A stretch of 64,000 bases of DNA from Bradyrhizobium sp. Rc3b (GCF_900114915.1 NZ_FOUS01000001.1:558001-622000); one strand, 5' to 3'. Counted from the stretch's first letter, positions 26,725-36,152 are shown. Numbers and translations: made by a program. The notes: generated from the letters alone by a model not told the origin.

Positions 26725-27933
26725 ATGACTAACAGCGCAGCGCCGCATTTGCTCCCCGTTTTCGCCAGAGCCGACCTCGGCTTCGAGCGCGGCGAAGGCT
26801 GCTGGCTGATCGCGACCAATGGCGATCGCTATCTCGATTTCACCTCGGGCGTGGCTGTGAATGCGCTCGGCCATTGCCACCCGCATCTGATCAAGGCGCT
26901 GCAGGAGCAGGCGACGAAGCTCTGGCACATGTCGAACCTGTTCCAGAGCCCGGACGGCGAGAAGCTCGCGGACCGGCTTTGCAACGAGAGCTTTGCCGAC
27001 TTTGTGTTCTTCTGCAATTCGGGCGCCGAAGCGCTGGAGGGCGTGATCAAGCTGGTCCGCCATCATCACTTCTCCAAGGGCCATCCGGAACGTTATCGCA
27101 TCGTCACCTTCGAAGGCGCCTTCCACGGCCGTACGCTGGCAACGCTCGCCGCGACCGGCTCTGCAAAATATCTCGAAGGCTTCGGTCCGCCCATGGAAGG
27201 CTTCGACCAGGTGCCGCATGGCGATATCGAGGCCGTCAAGAAGGCGATCGGCCCGCACACTGCCGGCATCCTGATCGAGCCGATCCAGGGCGAGGGCGGC
27301 GTGCGCTCGGCAACGCCGACCTTCCTCAAGGCGTTGCGCCAGCTTTGCGACGAGAAGGGCCTGCTGCTCGCCTTCGACGAAGTGCAGACCGGCATGGGCC
27401 GCGCCGGCGATCTGTTCGCTTATCGGCGCACCGGCGTCACCCCTGACGTGATGTCGCTGGCGAAGGCGCTCGGCGGCGGCTTCCCGATCGGCGCAGTGCT
27501 GGCGACTGCGGATGCGGCAGCCGGCATGGGACCCGGCTCGCACGGCTCGACCTTCGGCGGCAATCCGCTGGCGATCTCCGCGGCCAATGCGGTGCTCGAC
27601 GTCATGCTCAAGCCCGGCTTCTTCGACCACGTGAAGAAGATGTCGCTGCTGCTGAAGCAGAAGCTTGCTTCCGTGATCGACCGTCATGGCGATGTCGTCA
27701 GCGAAGTGCGCGGCGAGGGCCTCCTGATCGGCATCAAGGCCGTGGTGCCCTCCGGCGATCTCGTCGCGGCACTGCGTAACGAAAAACTGCTCACGGTCGG
27801 GGCCGGCGACAATGTCGTGCGTTTCCTGCCGCCGCTGATCGTGACCGAAGCCGAGATCGAGGACAGCGTCGGGCGGCTCGAGCGCGCCTGCGTCGCAATC
27901 TCGTCCAGCCAGACCAAGCGGGCGGCAAGCTGA
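26725..27933 (+). CDS. argD: Acetylornithine aminotransferase
   Basis: 402 residues from the ATG at 26725. Class III PLP aminotransferase of arginine biosynthesis: it converts N-acetylglutamate semialdehyde and glutamate to N-acetylornithine. Visible motifs are [20 protein letters not shown] (phosphate site), [40 protein letters not shown] and the PLP Lys in [15 protein letters not shown]. An ATG at 26686 would add 13 residues; the shorter form matches family N-termini. The stop overlaps the argF start. Confidence 0.92.
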   Translation: MTNSAAPHLLPVFARADLGFERGEGCWLIATNGDRYLDFTSGVAVNALGHCHPHLIKALQEQATKLWHMSNLFQSPDGEKLADRLCNESFADFVFFCNSGAEALEGVIKLVRHHHFSKGHPERYRIVTFEGAFHGRTLATLAATGSAKYLEGFGPPMEGFDQVPHGDIEAVKKAIGPHTAGILIEPIQGEGGVRSATPTFLKALRQLCDEKGLLLAFDEVQTGMGRAGDLFAYRRTGVTPDVMSLAKALGGGFPIGAVLATADAAAGMGPGSHGSTFGGNPLAISAANAVLDVMLKPGFFDHVKKMSLLLKQKLASVIDRHGDVVSEVRGEGLLIGIKAVVPSGDLVAALRNEKLLTVGAGDNVVRFLPPLIVTEAEIEDSVGRLERACVAISSSQTKRAAS

Positions 27934-28856
27934 TGAGCAAGTCCCCGAAGCACTTCCTCGATATCAACGAGCTGCCGCTGTCGGAGCTCAAGACCATGCT
28001 CGCGGCGTCCTCCGCCATGAAGGCGAAGCAGAAGGCGCAGCAGCCGGTCAGGCCGCTCGAAGGCAAGACGCTGGCGATGATTTTCGAGCGCCCGTCGACC
28101 CGGACACGCGTGTCGTTCGACGTCGCGATGCGTCAGCTCGGCGGCGAGCCCATCATGCTCACCGGTGCCGAGATGCAGCTCGGCCGCGGCGAGACCATCG
28201 CCGACACCGCGCGCGTGCTGTCGCGCTATGTCGATGCCATCATGATCCGTATTCTCAACCATGACGCGCTGCTGGAGCTTGCGGCCAACGCCACCGTGCC
28301 CGTCATCAACGGCCTGACACGGCGCTCGCATCCCTGCCAGGTGATGGCCGACCTCATGACCTATGAGGAGCATCGCGGCCCGATCGAGGGCAAGACGGTG
28401 GCCTGGACCGGCGACGACAACAACGTGCTGGCGTCCTGGGCTCACGCCGCCGAGCGCTTCAAGTTCCAGCTCAATGTCGCAACGCCGCCGGAGCTCGCGC
28501 CGAAAAAAGCGATGCGCGACTTCATCAAGGCGACCGGCGCGCCGATCATGCTCGGCACCGATCCGGAAGCCGCCGTGCGCGGCGCCGACTGTGTCGTCAC
28601 CGACACCTGGGTGTCGATGGGCGACAAGGAAGGCGAGCACCGCCACAACGTGCTCAAGCCCTATCAGGTCAACGGCAAGCTGATGTCGCTGGCCAAGCCC
28701 GATGCGCTGTTCATGCACTGCCTGCCCGCCCATCGCGGCGAGGAGGTCACCGATGACGTGATCGACGGTCCGCAATCGGTCGTGTTCGACGAGGCCGAAA
28801 ACCGCCTGCACGCGCAGAAGGGCATCCTGGCCTGGTGCTTCGATGCGGTGAAGTAA
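27933..28856 (+). CDS. argF: Ornithine carbamoyltransferase
   Basis: 307 residues. Carbamoyl-phosphate site in [22 protein letters not shown], ornithine motif [18 protein letters not shown], and the central [11 protein letters not shown]. It makes citrulline in arginine synthesis. The start shares a base with the argD stop (TGATG), so the two are coupled; this argD-argF pair is normal in Rhizobiales. Confidence 0.95.
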   Translation: MSKSPKHFLDINELPLSELKTMLAASSAMKAKQKAQQPVRPLEGKTLAMIFERPSTRTRVSFDVAMRQLGGEPIMLTGAEMQLGRGETIADTARVLSRYVDAIMIRILNHDALLELAANATVPVINGLTRRSHPCQVMADLMTYEEHRGPIEGKTVAWTGDDNNVLASWAHAAERFKFQLNVATPPELAPKKAMRDFIKATGAPIMLGTDPEAAVRGADCVVTDTWVSMGDKEGEHRHNVLKPYQVNGKLMSLAKPDALFMHCLPAHRGEEVTDDVIDGPQSVVFDEAENRLHAQKGILAWCFDAVK

Positions 28857-28892
28857 GGGCGCTGCAAGCCCGACGGCCGCCTCACACACAAC

Positions 28893-29028
28893 TGTCGTCC
28901 CTGCGAACGCAGGGACCCATACCGCGGAATCTCTCTTGTGGCGGGCTGGCGGAGGCGAGCGGTCTTCGCCAAACCGCATCCTGTGGTTATGGGCCCCGGA
29001 GCTGCGCTTACGCTTGTCGGGGACGACA
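28893..29028. repeat. Palindromic repeat, family A copy 4 (diverged)
   Basis: Left hairpin TGTCGTCCCTGCGAACGCAG as in copy 1; centre GGCGAGCGGTCTTCGCCAAA (the family's TTTGGCGAAG read in reverse); right end TGGGCCCCGGAGCTGCGCTT then GTCGGGGACGACA. Probably a rearranged or hybrid element. Lies between argF and hslO. Confidence 0.7.
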
Positions 29029-29123
29029 TCGAATTTGCCGCAACGTTGTGCAACCTTATCGCCCCCGAACCCACCACCCCGCGCCCCTTCCATTTCCCAC
29101 CCTCCGACCCCAGATAACGCCCC

Positions 29124-30131
29124 ATGGTTTCCCAATCCCCTCAGATGAAAGCCGGCCCCGAAGGCCCGGTTCGCGCGCCATCAGCGGTTCCGATCGATGA
29201 CGCGGTGTTGCCCTACGAGGTCGACGCGCTCGACGTGCGCGGGCGCCTGGTGCGGCTTGGCCCGGCGCTCGACGAGATCCTGACCAAGCACGATTACCCG
29301 GCGCCGGTCGGCAAGCTGCTTGGCGAGGCCATCGTGCTGACGACCCTGCTCGGCTCGGCGCTGAAATTCGAGGGGCGCTTCATCCTGCAGGCCCAGACCG
29401 ACGGCCCGGTGTCGTTTTTGGTCGTCGACTACATGGCGCCGGATCGCCTGCGCGCCTATGCGCGCTTCGATGCCGCGCGTCTCGGCGATATCAGGGATTC
29501 CGGCACGCTGCTCGGCCGCGGTCATCTCGCCATGACCATCGACCAGGGCCCCGACATGAGCCGCTATCAGGGTCTGGTCGCGCTCGACGGTGGCAGCCTG
29601 GAAGATGCCGCCCACGAATATTTCCTGCGCTCCGAGCAGATCCCGACGCGCGTGCGCCTCGCGGTCGGCGAGGAGTGGCGCTCCAACGACGGCGGCAAGC
29701 ATCGCTGGCGCGCCGGCGGCATGCTGATGCAGTTTCTGCCCAAGGCGGCGGAGCGCGCGCGGCAGGCCGATCTGCATCCCGGCGATGCCCCCGATGGCGT
29801 CGAGGTGCACAGCGTTGCCGAAGACGACGCCTGGGTCGAGGCGCGTTCGCTGATCGAGACCGTCGAGGACGTCGAGCTGATTGATCCCGAGCTCTCCGGC
29901 GAGCGGCTGCTGTTCCGCCTGTTTCACGAGCGCGGCGTGCGCGTGTTCAATCCGATGGTCCTCAAGGCGCAATGCTCCTGCTCGCGCGATGCGGTCGCCG
30001 CGATGCTGAAGAGCTTCTCGCCCGACGACCGCGCCGCCATGGTCAAGGACGACAAGGTCGTCGTCACCTGCGAGTTCTGCAGCTCGGTGTATGATTTCAC
30101 GCCGGACGAGGCGGGCGTCGAAGGCGCGTAG
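29124..30131 (+). CDS. hslO: Redox-regulated chaperone Hsp33
   Basis: 335 residues, slightly longer than the E. coli protein. The C-terminal zinc/redox switch is intact: LKAQCSCSRDAVAAML and VVTCEFCSSVYDFTPDE give the CxC..CxxC cysteines. The N-terminal body (LGEAIVLTTLLGSALKFEGRF, IQTDGPVSFLV-like AQTDGPVSFLVVDY) matches the substrate-binding fold. It prevents aggregation under oxidative stress. The first ATG at 29124 is used; a later one (MKAGPEG) is possible. Confidence 0.94.
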   Translation: MVSQSPQMKAGPEGPVRAPSAVPIDDAVLPYEVDALDVRGRLVRLGPALDEILTKHDYPAPVGKLLGEAIVLTTLLGSALKFEGRFILQAQTDGPVSFLVVDYMAPDRLRAYARFDAARLGDIRDSGTLLGRGHLAMTIDQGPDMSRYQGLVALDGGSLEDAAHEYFLRSEQIPTRVRLAVGEEWRSNDGGKHRWRAGGMLMQFLPKAAERARQADLHPGDAPDGVEVHSVAEDDAWVEARSLIETVEDVELIDPELSGERLLFRLFHERGVRVFNPMVLKAQCSCSRDAVAAMLKSFSPDDRAAMVKDDKVVVTCEFCSSVYDFTPDEAGVEGA

Positions 30132-30140
30132 CGAGCTCTC

Positions 30141-30229
30141 GTAGGGTGGGCAAAGGCCTACTTGCGCCGTGCCCACGAGCGCTCGACGGCGGCGAAAGAC
30201 GTGGGCACGCTTCGCTTTGCCCACCCTAC
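30141..30229. repeat. Palindromic repeat, family B copy 1 (GTAGGGTGGGCAAAG)
   Basis: Bounded by GTAGGGTGGGCAAAGGC and its reverse complement TTTGCCCACCCTAC, with an internal CCGTGCCCAC/GTGGGCACGC pair. Directly after the hslO stop. Other copies are at 30929-31017, 34816-34909 and 41899-42018. Confidence 0.88.
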
Positions 30230-30239
30230 GGCGCCTGCC

Positions 30240-30905
30240 CTGTGTCGCGCTCTGTCAATCCGCTTCGCTAAAAATATTCCACTTTACCGAAATTCGGTTT
30301 CGGCGTATGTGTCGTCCATCCCGGCTCACCCAAGAGGGGCGACTATGTGGTCGTCACTGTCGCGAGCCGGGCTTGCGGTGGACGCGGCAGCGTCGGCACG
30401 AGAGGTGCGGGCAGGGCGGGTAGTCCCTGTGAGCCCGAGGCTTCGTGCGGATGAGCGGCGCTGTTAGCTTCGTCTCGTCTGTAAGTTTCCGGCTTCGTCG
30501 ACAGGGCTGGAAAAACTGCGGCGAAATGGCGGGCCGCGCGTACGGCAAAACCGTGTGGTCCTGGCCGTCGTTGCTACGGTCAAGTCCTCGCGAAGGTGCG
30601 AGCGAGCCCAACCGGGCAGACTGCATCATCCAAATTCGCGGGGCGAGGGAGGGCCAGAAGGAATGGTCGGCTCCCGGGAGATCACGGCATAAGCCGTCCA
30701 GCCATCGCGCAGGGAAGGCCGAGTGATCGGCACCACCTGTATGCTGCTGTGCGGTTCTTCCTGCGTGTGCATTTCGCGCAGCGGACCGCGGGTGCGAGCC
30801 GGCACCCGGCCTTCCCTGCGCCCTCTTGGATTAGAGGGCAGCGAGACCAAGCAAAGCTCGGGCGAATGAAGCCGCGAGGCCGAAGAGGCATGTCCGTGAG
30901 CTGAG
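30240..30905. other. Noncoding, structured region; looks like a multi-copy repeat or RNA
   Basis: About 660 bases with no believable gene: short frames run on both strands but none has a family match or proper start. A perfect 15-bp inverted repeat (GCGCAGGGAAGGCCG at 30707-30721, CGGCCTTCCCTGCGC at 30807-30821) encloses a second hairpin, GGGTGC/GCACCC at 30790-30807, giving a long compound stem-loop. From memory, similar sequence occurs many times in Bradyrhizobium and Rhodopseudomonas genomes. Whether it is transcribed is unknown. Confidence 0.5.
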
Positions 30906-30928
30906 CTGCGTGCCACAAACTCGATATC

Positions 30929-31017
30929 GTAGGGTGGGCAAAGCGCAGCGTGCCCACGCCTTGTCGCTTATGAAGAGAGATCGTGGGCACGGCGCTATGC
31001 GCCTTTGCCCACCCTAC
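30929..31017. repeat. Palindromic repeat, family B copy 2
   Basis: GTAGGGTGGGCAAAGCGCAG at the left, GCCTTTGCCCACCCTAC at the right, inner CGTGCCCACGCC / CGTGGGCACGGC. Same plan as 30141-30229. Confidence 0.88.
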
Positions 31018-31070
31018 GGCAGCGCCGCTGGGATCTGCATCGGAGCATCGCAATGCGTGCGCCCCTCCGA

Positions 31071-31130
31071 TCTCGTGCCCCGGACGCTGCGCAGCGTCAC
31101 TACGTGCCGCAGCGCGTCCGGGACACGAGA
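31071..31130. repeat. Inverted repeat TCTCGTGCCCCGGACGC
   Basis: Arms TCTCGTGCCCCGGACGC and GCGTCCGGGACACGAGA with a CTGCGCAGCG inner hairpin. It ends a few bases after the apaG stop and is a likely terminator. Confidence 0.75.
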
Positions 31131-31138
31131 GCGAGGCC

Positions 31139-31531
31139 CTAATTCAACACCCTCTTATTGTCCGGGCTATCCAGCGAAAACGCCGGCACGTCGATCTCGA
31201 AGCGCTCGCCGCTTTCGGTGACCATCTGGTAGCGGCCGGTCATGAAGCCGGAGGCGGTCGAGAGCGGGACGCCGGAGGTGTATTCGAAGCGCTCGCCGGG
31301 GGCCAGGATCGGCTGCTCGCCGACCACGCCCTCGCCCTTCACCTCCTGCTGGCGCCCGGAGGCATCGGTGATGATCCAGTGCCGCGTCTTGAGCTGCACG
31401 GTCTCCTCGCCCGAATTGACGATGACGATGGTGTAGGACCAGAAGTAGCGGGAGCGGTCGGCCGACGACTGCTCCGGAACAAAGTTCGGCTCGACTGTCA
31501 CTTCGATCTGGCGGGTCACGGCGCGGTACAT
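31139..31531 (-). CDS. apaG: ApaG family protein
   Basis: 130 residues from the ATG at 31531 (MYRAVTRQIEVTVEPNF); a 142-residue start further up is possible but would not fit the family. ApaG core motifs: FVPEQS..RYFWSYTIVIVNSGEETVQLKTRHWIITDASG and VKGEGVVGEQPILAPGERFEYTSG. A fibronectin-III-like fold; linked to cobalt resistance in Salmonella, role here unknown. Faces away from the opgC cluster. Confidence 0.94.
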   Translation of the reverse strand: MYRAVTRQIEVTVEPNFVPEQSSADRSRYFWSYTIVIVNSGEETVQLKTRHWIITDASGRQQEVKGEGVVGEQPILAPGERFEYTSGVPLSTASGFMTGRYQMVTESGERFEIDVPAFSLDSPDNKRVLN

Positions 31532-31710
31532 GGTTGCTATCATACCGAAATCCGGCGCTGGAACCAAACGCCCGAGTCGGCTTTGGCGACATCGTCCCGC
31601 CAGAATTCGAGGGGAATGACACCTGGACGTGATCCGGCCGCTTTGCGAGATGACGACCGGACCGATACACTCCTCAACGTCGCGATTTGCGGAAGGGTTT
31701 CTAGGCCCCG

Positions 31711-33021
31711 ATGACCATTGCCGACCATGTGACGGGATCGACGATCGCGGGAACCGCCAAGCCTGCAGATGCCAAGCCTGTAGACAGCAAGTCTGTAGAC
31801 AGCACTCCTGGGGACAGCAAGCCCGCGGGGGCGAAGCCGCGCGCGACCGTGCCGGCCATCACGCTGCCTGCCATCGGCGAGCGCGAGCTCCGGCTCGACC
31901 TGTTTCGCGGGCTGGCGCTGTGGCTGATCTTCATCGACCATCTGCCGCCGAGCCTGCTGACCTGGTTCACGATCCGCAATTACGGCTTCAGCGACGCCAC
32001 CGAGATCTTCATCTTCATCTCCGGCTACACCGCCGCCTTCGTCTACGGAAGGGCGATGCTGGAGAGCGGCGTCGTCATCGCCACCGCGCGCATTCTGCGC
32101 CGGGTCTGGCAGATCTACGTCGCCCACGTCTTCCTGTTCACGATCTTCCTCGCCGAAATCTCCTATGTCGCGACCAGGTTCGAGAACCCGCTCTACACCG
32201 AAGAGATGGGCATCATGGACTTCCTCAAGCAGCCCGACGTCACCATCGTGCAGGCGCTGCTGCTGCGTTTCCGCCCCGTCAATATGGACGTGCTGCCGCT
32301 CTACATCGTGCTGATGCTGGCGCTGCCGCTGATCCTGTGGTCGATGAAATGGCGCCCCGACGTCACGCTCGGCCTCTCGGTCGCGCTCTACGCGGTCACC
32401 TGGGAATACGATCTTTACCTGTCGGCCTATCCTAACGGCTTCTGGGCCTTCAATCCCTTCGCCTGGCAATTGCTGTTCGTCTTCGGTGCATGGTGCGCGC
32501 TCGGAGGTGCGCGACGGATGTCGCGTATCCTGGCTTCGCCCGTGACAATGTGGATCGCGATCGCATACCTCGCCGCGGCGTTCTACGTGACGCTGACCTG
32601 GTACGTGCCGCAGCTCTCCCAATTCATGCCGAAGCGGGTCGAGAAGTGGATGTATCCGATCGACAAGACCGATCTCGACGTGCTGCGCTTCACGCATTTC
32701 CTGGCGCTGGCCGCGCTCACCGTACGCTTCCTACCCCGGGATTGGCCGGGCTTGAAATCGCGCTGGCTACGACCATTGATTCTATGTGGCCAGCATTCTC
32801 TCGAGATCTTCTGCCTCGGCGTCTTCCTGGCCTTCGCCGGGCATTTCATTCTCGCCGAAGTCTCCGGCGGCGCGGCCATGCATGCGCTGATTAGTCTCTC
32901 CGGGGTCCTGATCATGTGGGGCGTGGCCTGGGTGATTTCGTGGTACAAGCGCGTGGCTGACAAGAGCGGTGCGAAAACCAAAAACGCCGTCGGCAACGCC
33001 GATCTGGCGGGAGGGGGCTGA
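31711..33021 (+). CDS. opgC: OpgC-type membrane acyltransferase
   Basis: 436 residues. The OpgC domain starts at about residue 57 (LRLDLFRGLALWLIFIDHLPPSLLTW, with the conserved Arg and His-Leu-Pro), then RNYGFSDATEIFIFISGYTAAFVYG and about ten membrane helices. In other proteobacteria OpgC adds succinyl groups to periplasmic glucans. Residues 1-50 form a low-complexity cytoplasmic tail of Lys-Pro-Ala-Asp-type repeats (TAKPADAKPVDSKSVDS and so on). The stop overlaps the next start at 33021, and two SGNH-family genes follow, so the three act together on an envelope polymer. Confidence 0.88.
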   Translation: MTIADHVTGSTIAGTAKPADAKPVDSKSVDSTPGDSKPAGAKPRATVPAITLPAIGERELRLDLFRGLALWLIFIDHLPPSLLTWFTIRNYGFSDATEIFIFISGYTAAFVYGRAMLESGVVIATARILRRVWQIYVAHVFLFTIFLAEISYVATRFENPLYTEEMGIMDFLKQPDVTIVQALLLRFRPVNMDVLPLYIVLMLALPLILWSMKWRPDVTLGLSVALYAVTWEYDLYLSAYPNGFWAFNPFAWQLLFVFGAWCALGGARRMSRILASPVTMWIAIAYLAAAFYVTLTWYVPQLSQFMPKRVEKWMYPIDKTDLDVLRFTHFLALAALTVRFLPRDWPGLKSRWLRPLILCGQHSLEIFCLGVFLAFAGHFILAEVSGGAAMHALISLSGVLIMWGVAWVISWYKRVADKSGAKTKNAVGNADLAGGG

Positions 33022-33800
33022 TGAAGGCGAAGGTTCTCCTGAGCCTGGTCCTGCTATGCGGTAGCCTCGCCGCGCCTGTGGCGCGCGCGGGCGATGCTGC
33101 GCCTGGCGCTGCCACCGCGCCCGCGGCGTGCGAATTGCCGTCTTATCTGCTTACCAGCGAAAGCCAGCTTCCCAAGGTCGCCGAGGCCGTCAAGGCCGGC
33201 AAGCCGCTCGAAATCCTGGTCGTCGGCAGCCGCTCGACCACGATTCCGTCCTCGGAGGGCAGCTCCTATCCGGCGCGTATGGAAGCGATTCTGAAGGAAA
33301 AGCTGCCGCCGTCGGAAGCGGTGCACGTCTCCGTAGAAATACAGAGCAAGCGAACGGCGGAGGAGGCCGCCTCGACCTTCGTTAAGTTGATGGAAGCAAA
33401 AACCCCTACTTTGGTCGTCTGGCAGACCGGGACCGTGGATGCCATCCGATCCATCGATCCCGACGAATTTCGCAGCGCCGTCACCGAGGGGGTTGTTGCG
33501 TTGCAAAAGGCAGGGGCCGACGTCGTCTTGATGAATTTGCAGTACAGCCCGCGTACCGAAACGATGATCTCGGCCCAACCGTTTCTCGATAATATGCGCG
33601 TCGTGGCGCAGGAGCATGATATTCCGCTGTTCGATCGTTTCACGATCATGCGGCAGTGGAATGATCAGGGTCAGTTCGACCTGTTCAGCCCGTCCCGCGG
33701 GCCCGAACTGGCGAAGCAGGTTCATGATTGCCTTGGCCGGGCGTTGGCACAGTTCGTGATCGACGCAGCCCATCTGGAGCCGGCCCAGCAGCAAAATTGA
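33021..33800 (+). CDS. Pseudo-SGNH protein, catalytic residues lost
   Basis: 259 residues with a signal peptide (MKAKVLLSLVLLCGSLAAPV then ARA). It is a clear paralogue of the next protein: for example WQTGTVDAIRSIDPDEF against WQVGTNAVLRNLDPGDT, and DVVLMNLQYSPRTE against DIVLVDPQYSPAVN. But block I is VGSRSTT (Arg71 where the nucleophile Ser should be), block II lacks the Gly, block III GTVD lacks the Asn, and the C-terminal DxxH is replaced by DLFS. It should not hydrolyse. Likely a binding or partner subunit. Coupled to opgC by a one-base overlap (TGATG). Confidence 0.8.
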   Translation: MKAKVLLSLVLLCGSLAAPVARAGDAAPGAATAPAACELPSYLLTSESQLPKVAEAVKAGKPLEILVVGSRSTTIPSSEGSSYPARMEAILKEKLPPSEAVHVSVEIQSKRTAEEAASTFVKLMEAKTPTLVVWQTGTVDAIRSIDPDEFRSAVTEGVVALQKAGADVVLMNLQYSPRTETMISAQPFLDNMRVVAQEHDIPLFDRFTIMRQWNDQGQFDLFSPSRGPELAKQVHDCLGRALAQFVIDAAHLEPAQQQN

Positions 33801-33812
33801 GGTCTAGCGTTA

Positions 33813-34805
33813 ATGAGTTCTCTCCGCCCTTTTTGCCTGACGGCATGGCTGACCGCGCCTGCAGCAGCAGTGCTTTTGTTGCTGGCGCCGGCCCCGCAGT
33901 CCCATGCGCAGACCCAAGCCGCGCAGGCGACACAAGCACCGGCGCAGTCGGCTGATCCCGCTCCCGCTTCGCCGTCCCAGACCACCGTTGCCGTGACCTC
34001 GCCCGAGCAGCGCGGCATCACCGCGCGCGCCATCGACAAGGTGAAGCAGGTCGCCAAATCCGCCGGCGACGTCTTCAACCGCGTGCCCTGCCTGCCGCCG
34101 AAGGGCGGCTCGAAGGCGATGGGCTCGCTGCCACATGTCGCGGGCAAGCTCGTCGCCGGCCAGCCCGTCCTCATCGTCGCGTTCGGCTCGTCGTCGACCG
34201 CAGGATTCGGCGCGAGCTCGCCGGAGTTCAACTATCCGAACCGTCTCGCCGCCCAGCTGCGCCGACACTATCCGACCGCCGACATCACCGTCGTCAATGC
34301 CGGCGTCGGCGGCGAGGATGCGCCCGAGATGATGAAGCGCCTCCAGACCCAGGTGATCGACGTGCATCCGGATCTCGTGATCTGGCAGGTCGGCACCAAC
34401 GCGGTGCTGCGCAATCTCGATCCCGGCGACACCGCCAAACTGGTCGAGGACGGCATCAGCCGCATCCAGGCCGCCGGCGGCGCCGACATCGTGCTGGTCG
34501 ATCCGCAATATTCGCCGGCCGTCAACCAGCGCGGCGAAAGCGCCGGCAAGATGGTGAAGCTGCTCGGCAAGGTCGCCGAGCTCCGTCACGTCGGCATCTT
34601 CCCGCGCTTCGAGGTGATGCGCGACTGGCACGAGAACCAGTCGATTCCGGTCGAGAGCTTCGTCATCGCCGACGGCCTGCACATGAACGATTGGGGCTAT
34701 GCCTGCTTCGCCCAGCTGCTCGGCGACGACATCATCCGCTCGGTGGGGCAGATCAAGCTGGGCGTGAACGTGCCCGCGGACGTAAGAACGTATCGGCCGA
34801 TGTAG
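33813..34805 (+). CDS. SGNH/GDSL hydrolase-type secreted protein, catalytic set intact
   Basis: 330 residues. Signal peptide (PAAAVLLLLAPAPQSHAQ), an Ala/Gln/Pro-rich linker to about 60, then the SGNH domain: nucleophile Ser127 in FGSSSTAGFG, Gly in NAGVGGED, Asn196 in VGTNAVLRN and Asp287/His290 in IADGLHMNDWGYA. It can act as an esterase or acyltransferase in the periplasm. Twelve bases after the pseudo-SGNH gene. With OpgC it could add or move acyl groups on glucan. Confidence 0.85.
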   Translation: MSSLRPFCLTAWLTAPAAAVLLLLAPAPQSHAQTQAAQATQAPAQSADPAPASPSQTTVAVTSPEQRGITARAIDKVKQVAKSAGDVFNRVPCLPPKGGSKAMGSLPHVAGKLVAGQPVLIVAFGSSSTAGFGASSPEFNYPNRLAAQLRRHYPTADITVVNAGVGGEDAPEMMKRLQTQVIDVHPDLVIWQVGTNAVLRNLDPGDTAKLVEDGISRIQAAGGADIVLVDPQYSPAVNQRGESAGKMVKLLGKVAELRHVGIFPRFEVMRDWHENQSIPVESFVIADGLHMNDWGYACFAQLLGDDIIRSVGQIKLGVNVPADVRTYRPM

Positions 34806-34815
34806 GCACGCTGCC

Positions 34816-34909
34816 GTAGGGTGGGCAAAGGCGCAAAGCGCCGTGCCCACCATCGTTCAGTGATACGAAGGAAGAAGACGTGGGCACGCTTTCGCTTTGC
34901 CCACCCTAC
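34816..34909. repeat. Palindromic repeat, family B copy 3
   Basis: GTAGGGTGGGCAAAGGCGCA at the left, GCTTTGCCCACCCTAC at the right, CCGTGCCCACC/CGTGGGCACG inside. Lies between the convergent SGNH and metZ genes. Confidence 0.88.
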
Positions 34910-34925
34910 GAGATCTCGCTTCGCC

Positions 34926-36113
34926 TCACGCCTTCTCCAGCGCCGCAGTCAGATCCTCGATCAGGTCGTCGGCATGCTCCAGCCCTGCCGAGAAGCGGAT
35001 GAACCCTTCGCTGATGCCGAGCGCGGCGCGGTCCTCCGGCTTCAGACGCTGATGCGTCGTGGTCGCCGGATGCGTGACGAGGCTCTTGGCGTCGCCGAGA
35101 TTGTTGGAGATCTTCGCCAGCTTCAATTCATTGAGCACGCGGAACGCCGCGGCCTTGCCGCCCTTCACCTCGAAGCCGACCAGCGTCGAGCCGCCGCGCA
35201 TCTGCTTTTTCACCAATGCTGCCTGCGGATGATCGGCGCGGCCCGGGAAAACCAGTCGCGAGATCTTCGGATGGCTCGCCAGCACGTCGGCGATGCGCGC
35301 GGCGGTATCGGTCTGCGCGCGCACGCGCACGCCCAGCGTCTCCAGGCCCTTGAGCAGGACCCAGGCGTTGAACGGCGAGATCGACGGACCGGTCTGGCGC
35401 ATGAAATTGTGGATGTGCTCGGCGATGAAGGCTTCCGACGACAGGATGATGCCGCCGAGGCAGCGCCCCTGGCCGTCGATATGCTTGGTCGCGGAATAGA
35501 CCACGACGTCGGCCCCGAGCGCGAGCGGGCTCTGCCAGATCGGGGTCGCGAACACGTTGTCGACGACGAGTCGCGCGCCGCCCTTGTGCGCGATCTCGGC
35601 AATCCCGGGAATGTCGAGCACGTCCAGCGTCGGGTTGGTCGGGCTCTCCAGGAAGAACGTCTTGGTGTTGGGCTTCACCGCGCGTTGCCATTCATCGAGA
35701 TTGGCTCCGTCGACCAGCGTGGTCTCGATGCCGTAGCGCGGCAGCAGGTCCTGGACGACGTAGAGGCACGAGCCGAACAGGGCGCGCGAGGCCACCACGT
35801 GGTCGCCGGCCTTGAGTGGCGCCAGGATCGCCGTCGTCACCGCGGCCATGCCGGTCGCCGCCGAGCGTGCGGCTTCGGCGCCTTCGAGCTCGATCATGCG
35901 GCGCTCGAACATCGCGATGGTGGGATTGGAGTAGCGCGAATAGATGAAGCCGGGATCCTCGCCCTTGAACCGCGCCTCGCACTCCTCGGCGCTGTCGTAG
36001 ACGTAGCCCTGGGTCAGGAACAGCGCCTCCGACGTCTCGCCATATTGCGAGCGCAGGGTGCCGGAATGGACCAGGCGGGTTTCGGGACGGTAGTTGGTGG
36101 TCGACTTCGACAT
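34926..36113 (-). CDS. metZ: O-succinylhomoserine sulfhydrylase
   Basis: 395 residues from the ATG at 36113, after GGAGGT; the open frame above it belongs to the regulatory leader. A Cys/Met-metabolism PLP enzyme: the Schiff-base Lys is in YSATKHIDGQGRCLGG, with YSRYSNPT and LVTHPATTTHQ for PLP and carboxylate. It makes homocysteine from O-succinylhomoserine and sulfide. A SAM-II riboswitch and a terminator lie in the leader, so SAM should turn it off. Confidence 0.94.
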   Translation of the reverse strand: MSKSTTNYRPETRLVHSGTLRSQYGETSEALFLTQGYVYDSAEECEARFKGEDPGFIYSRYSNPTIAMFERRMIELEGAEAARSAATGMAAVTTAILAPLKAGDHVVASRALFGSCLYVVQDLLPRYGIETTLVDGANLDEWQRAVKPNTKTFFLESPTNPTLDVLDIPGIAEIAHKGGARLVVDNVFATPIWQSPLALGADVVVYSATKHIDGQGRCLGGIILSSEAFIAEHIHNFMRQTGPSISPFNAWVLLKGLETLGVRVRAQTDTAARIADVLASHPKISRLVFPGRADHPQAALVKKQMRGGSTLVGFEVKGGKAAAFRVLNELKLAKISNNLGDAKSLVTHPATTTHQRLKPEDRAALGISEGFIRFSAGLEHADDLIEDLTAALEKA

Positions 36114-36152
36114 AGGTACCTCCGACATGACCGTCTCGTCGAAAACGGTCAC

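Noticed and set aside
26626..26725. Arginine leader peptide
   Set aside because: No short frame with a run of Arg codons is present.
30240..30905. tmRNA, 6S RNA or group II intron
   Set aside because: No tag-peptide frame, tRNA-like end, maturase or intron boundary could be seen.
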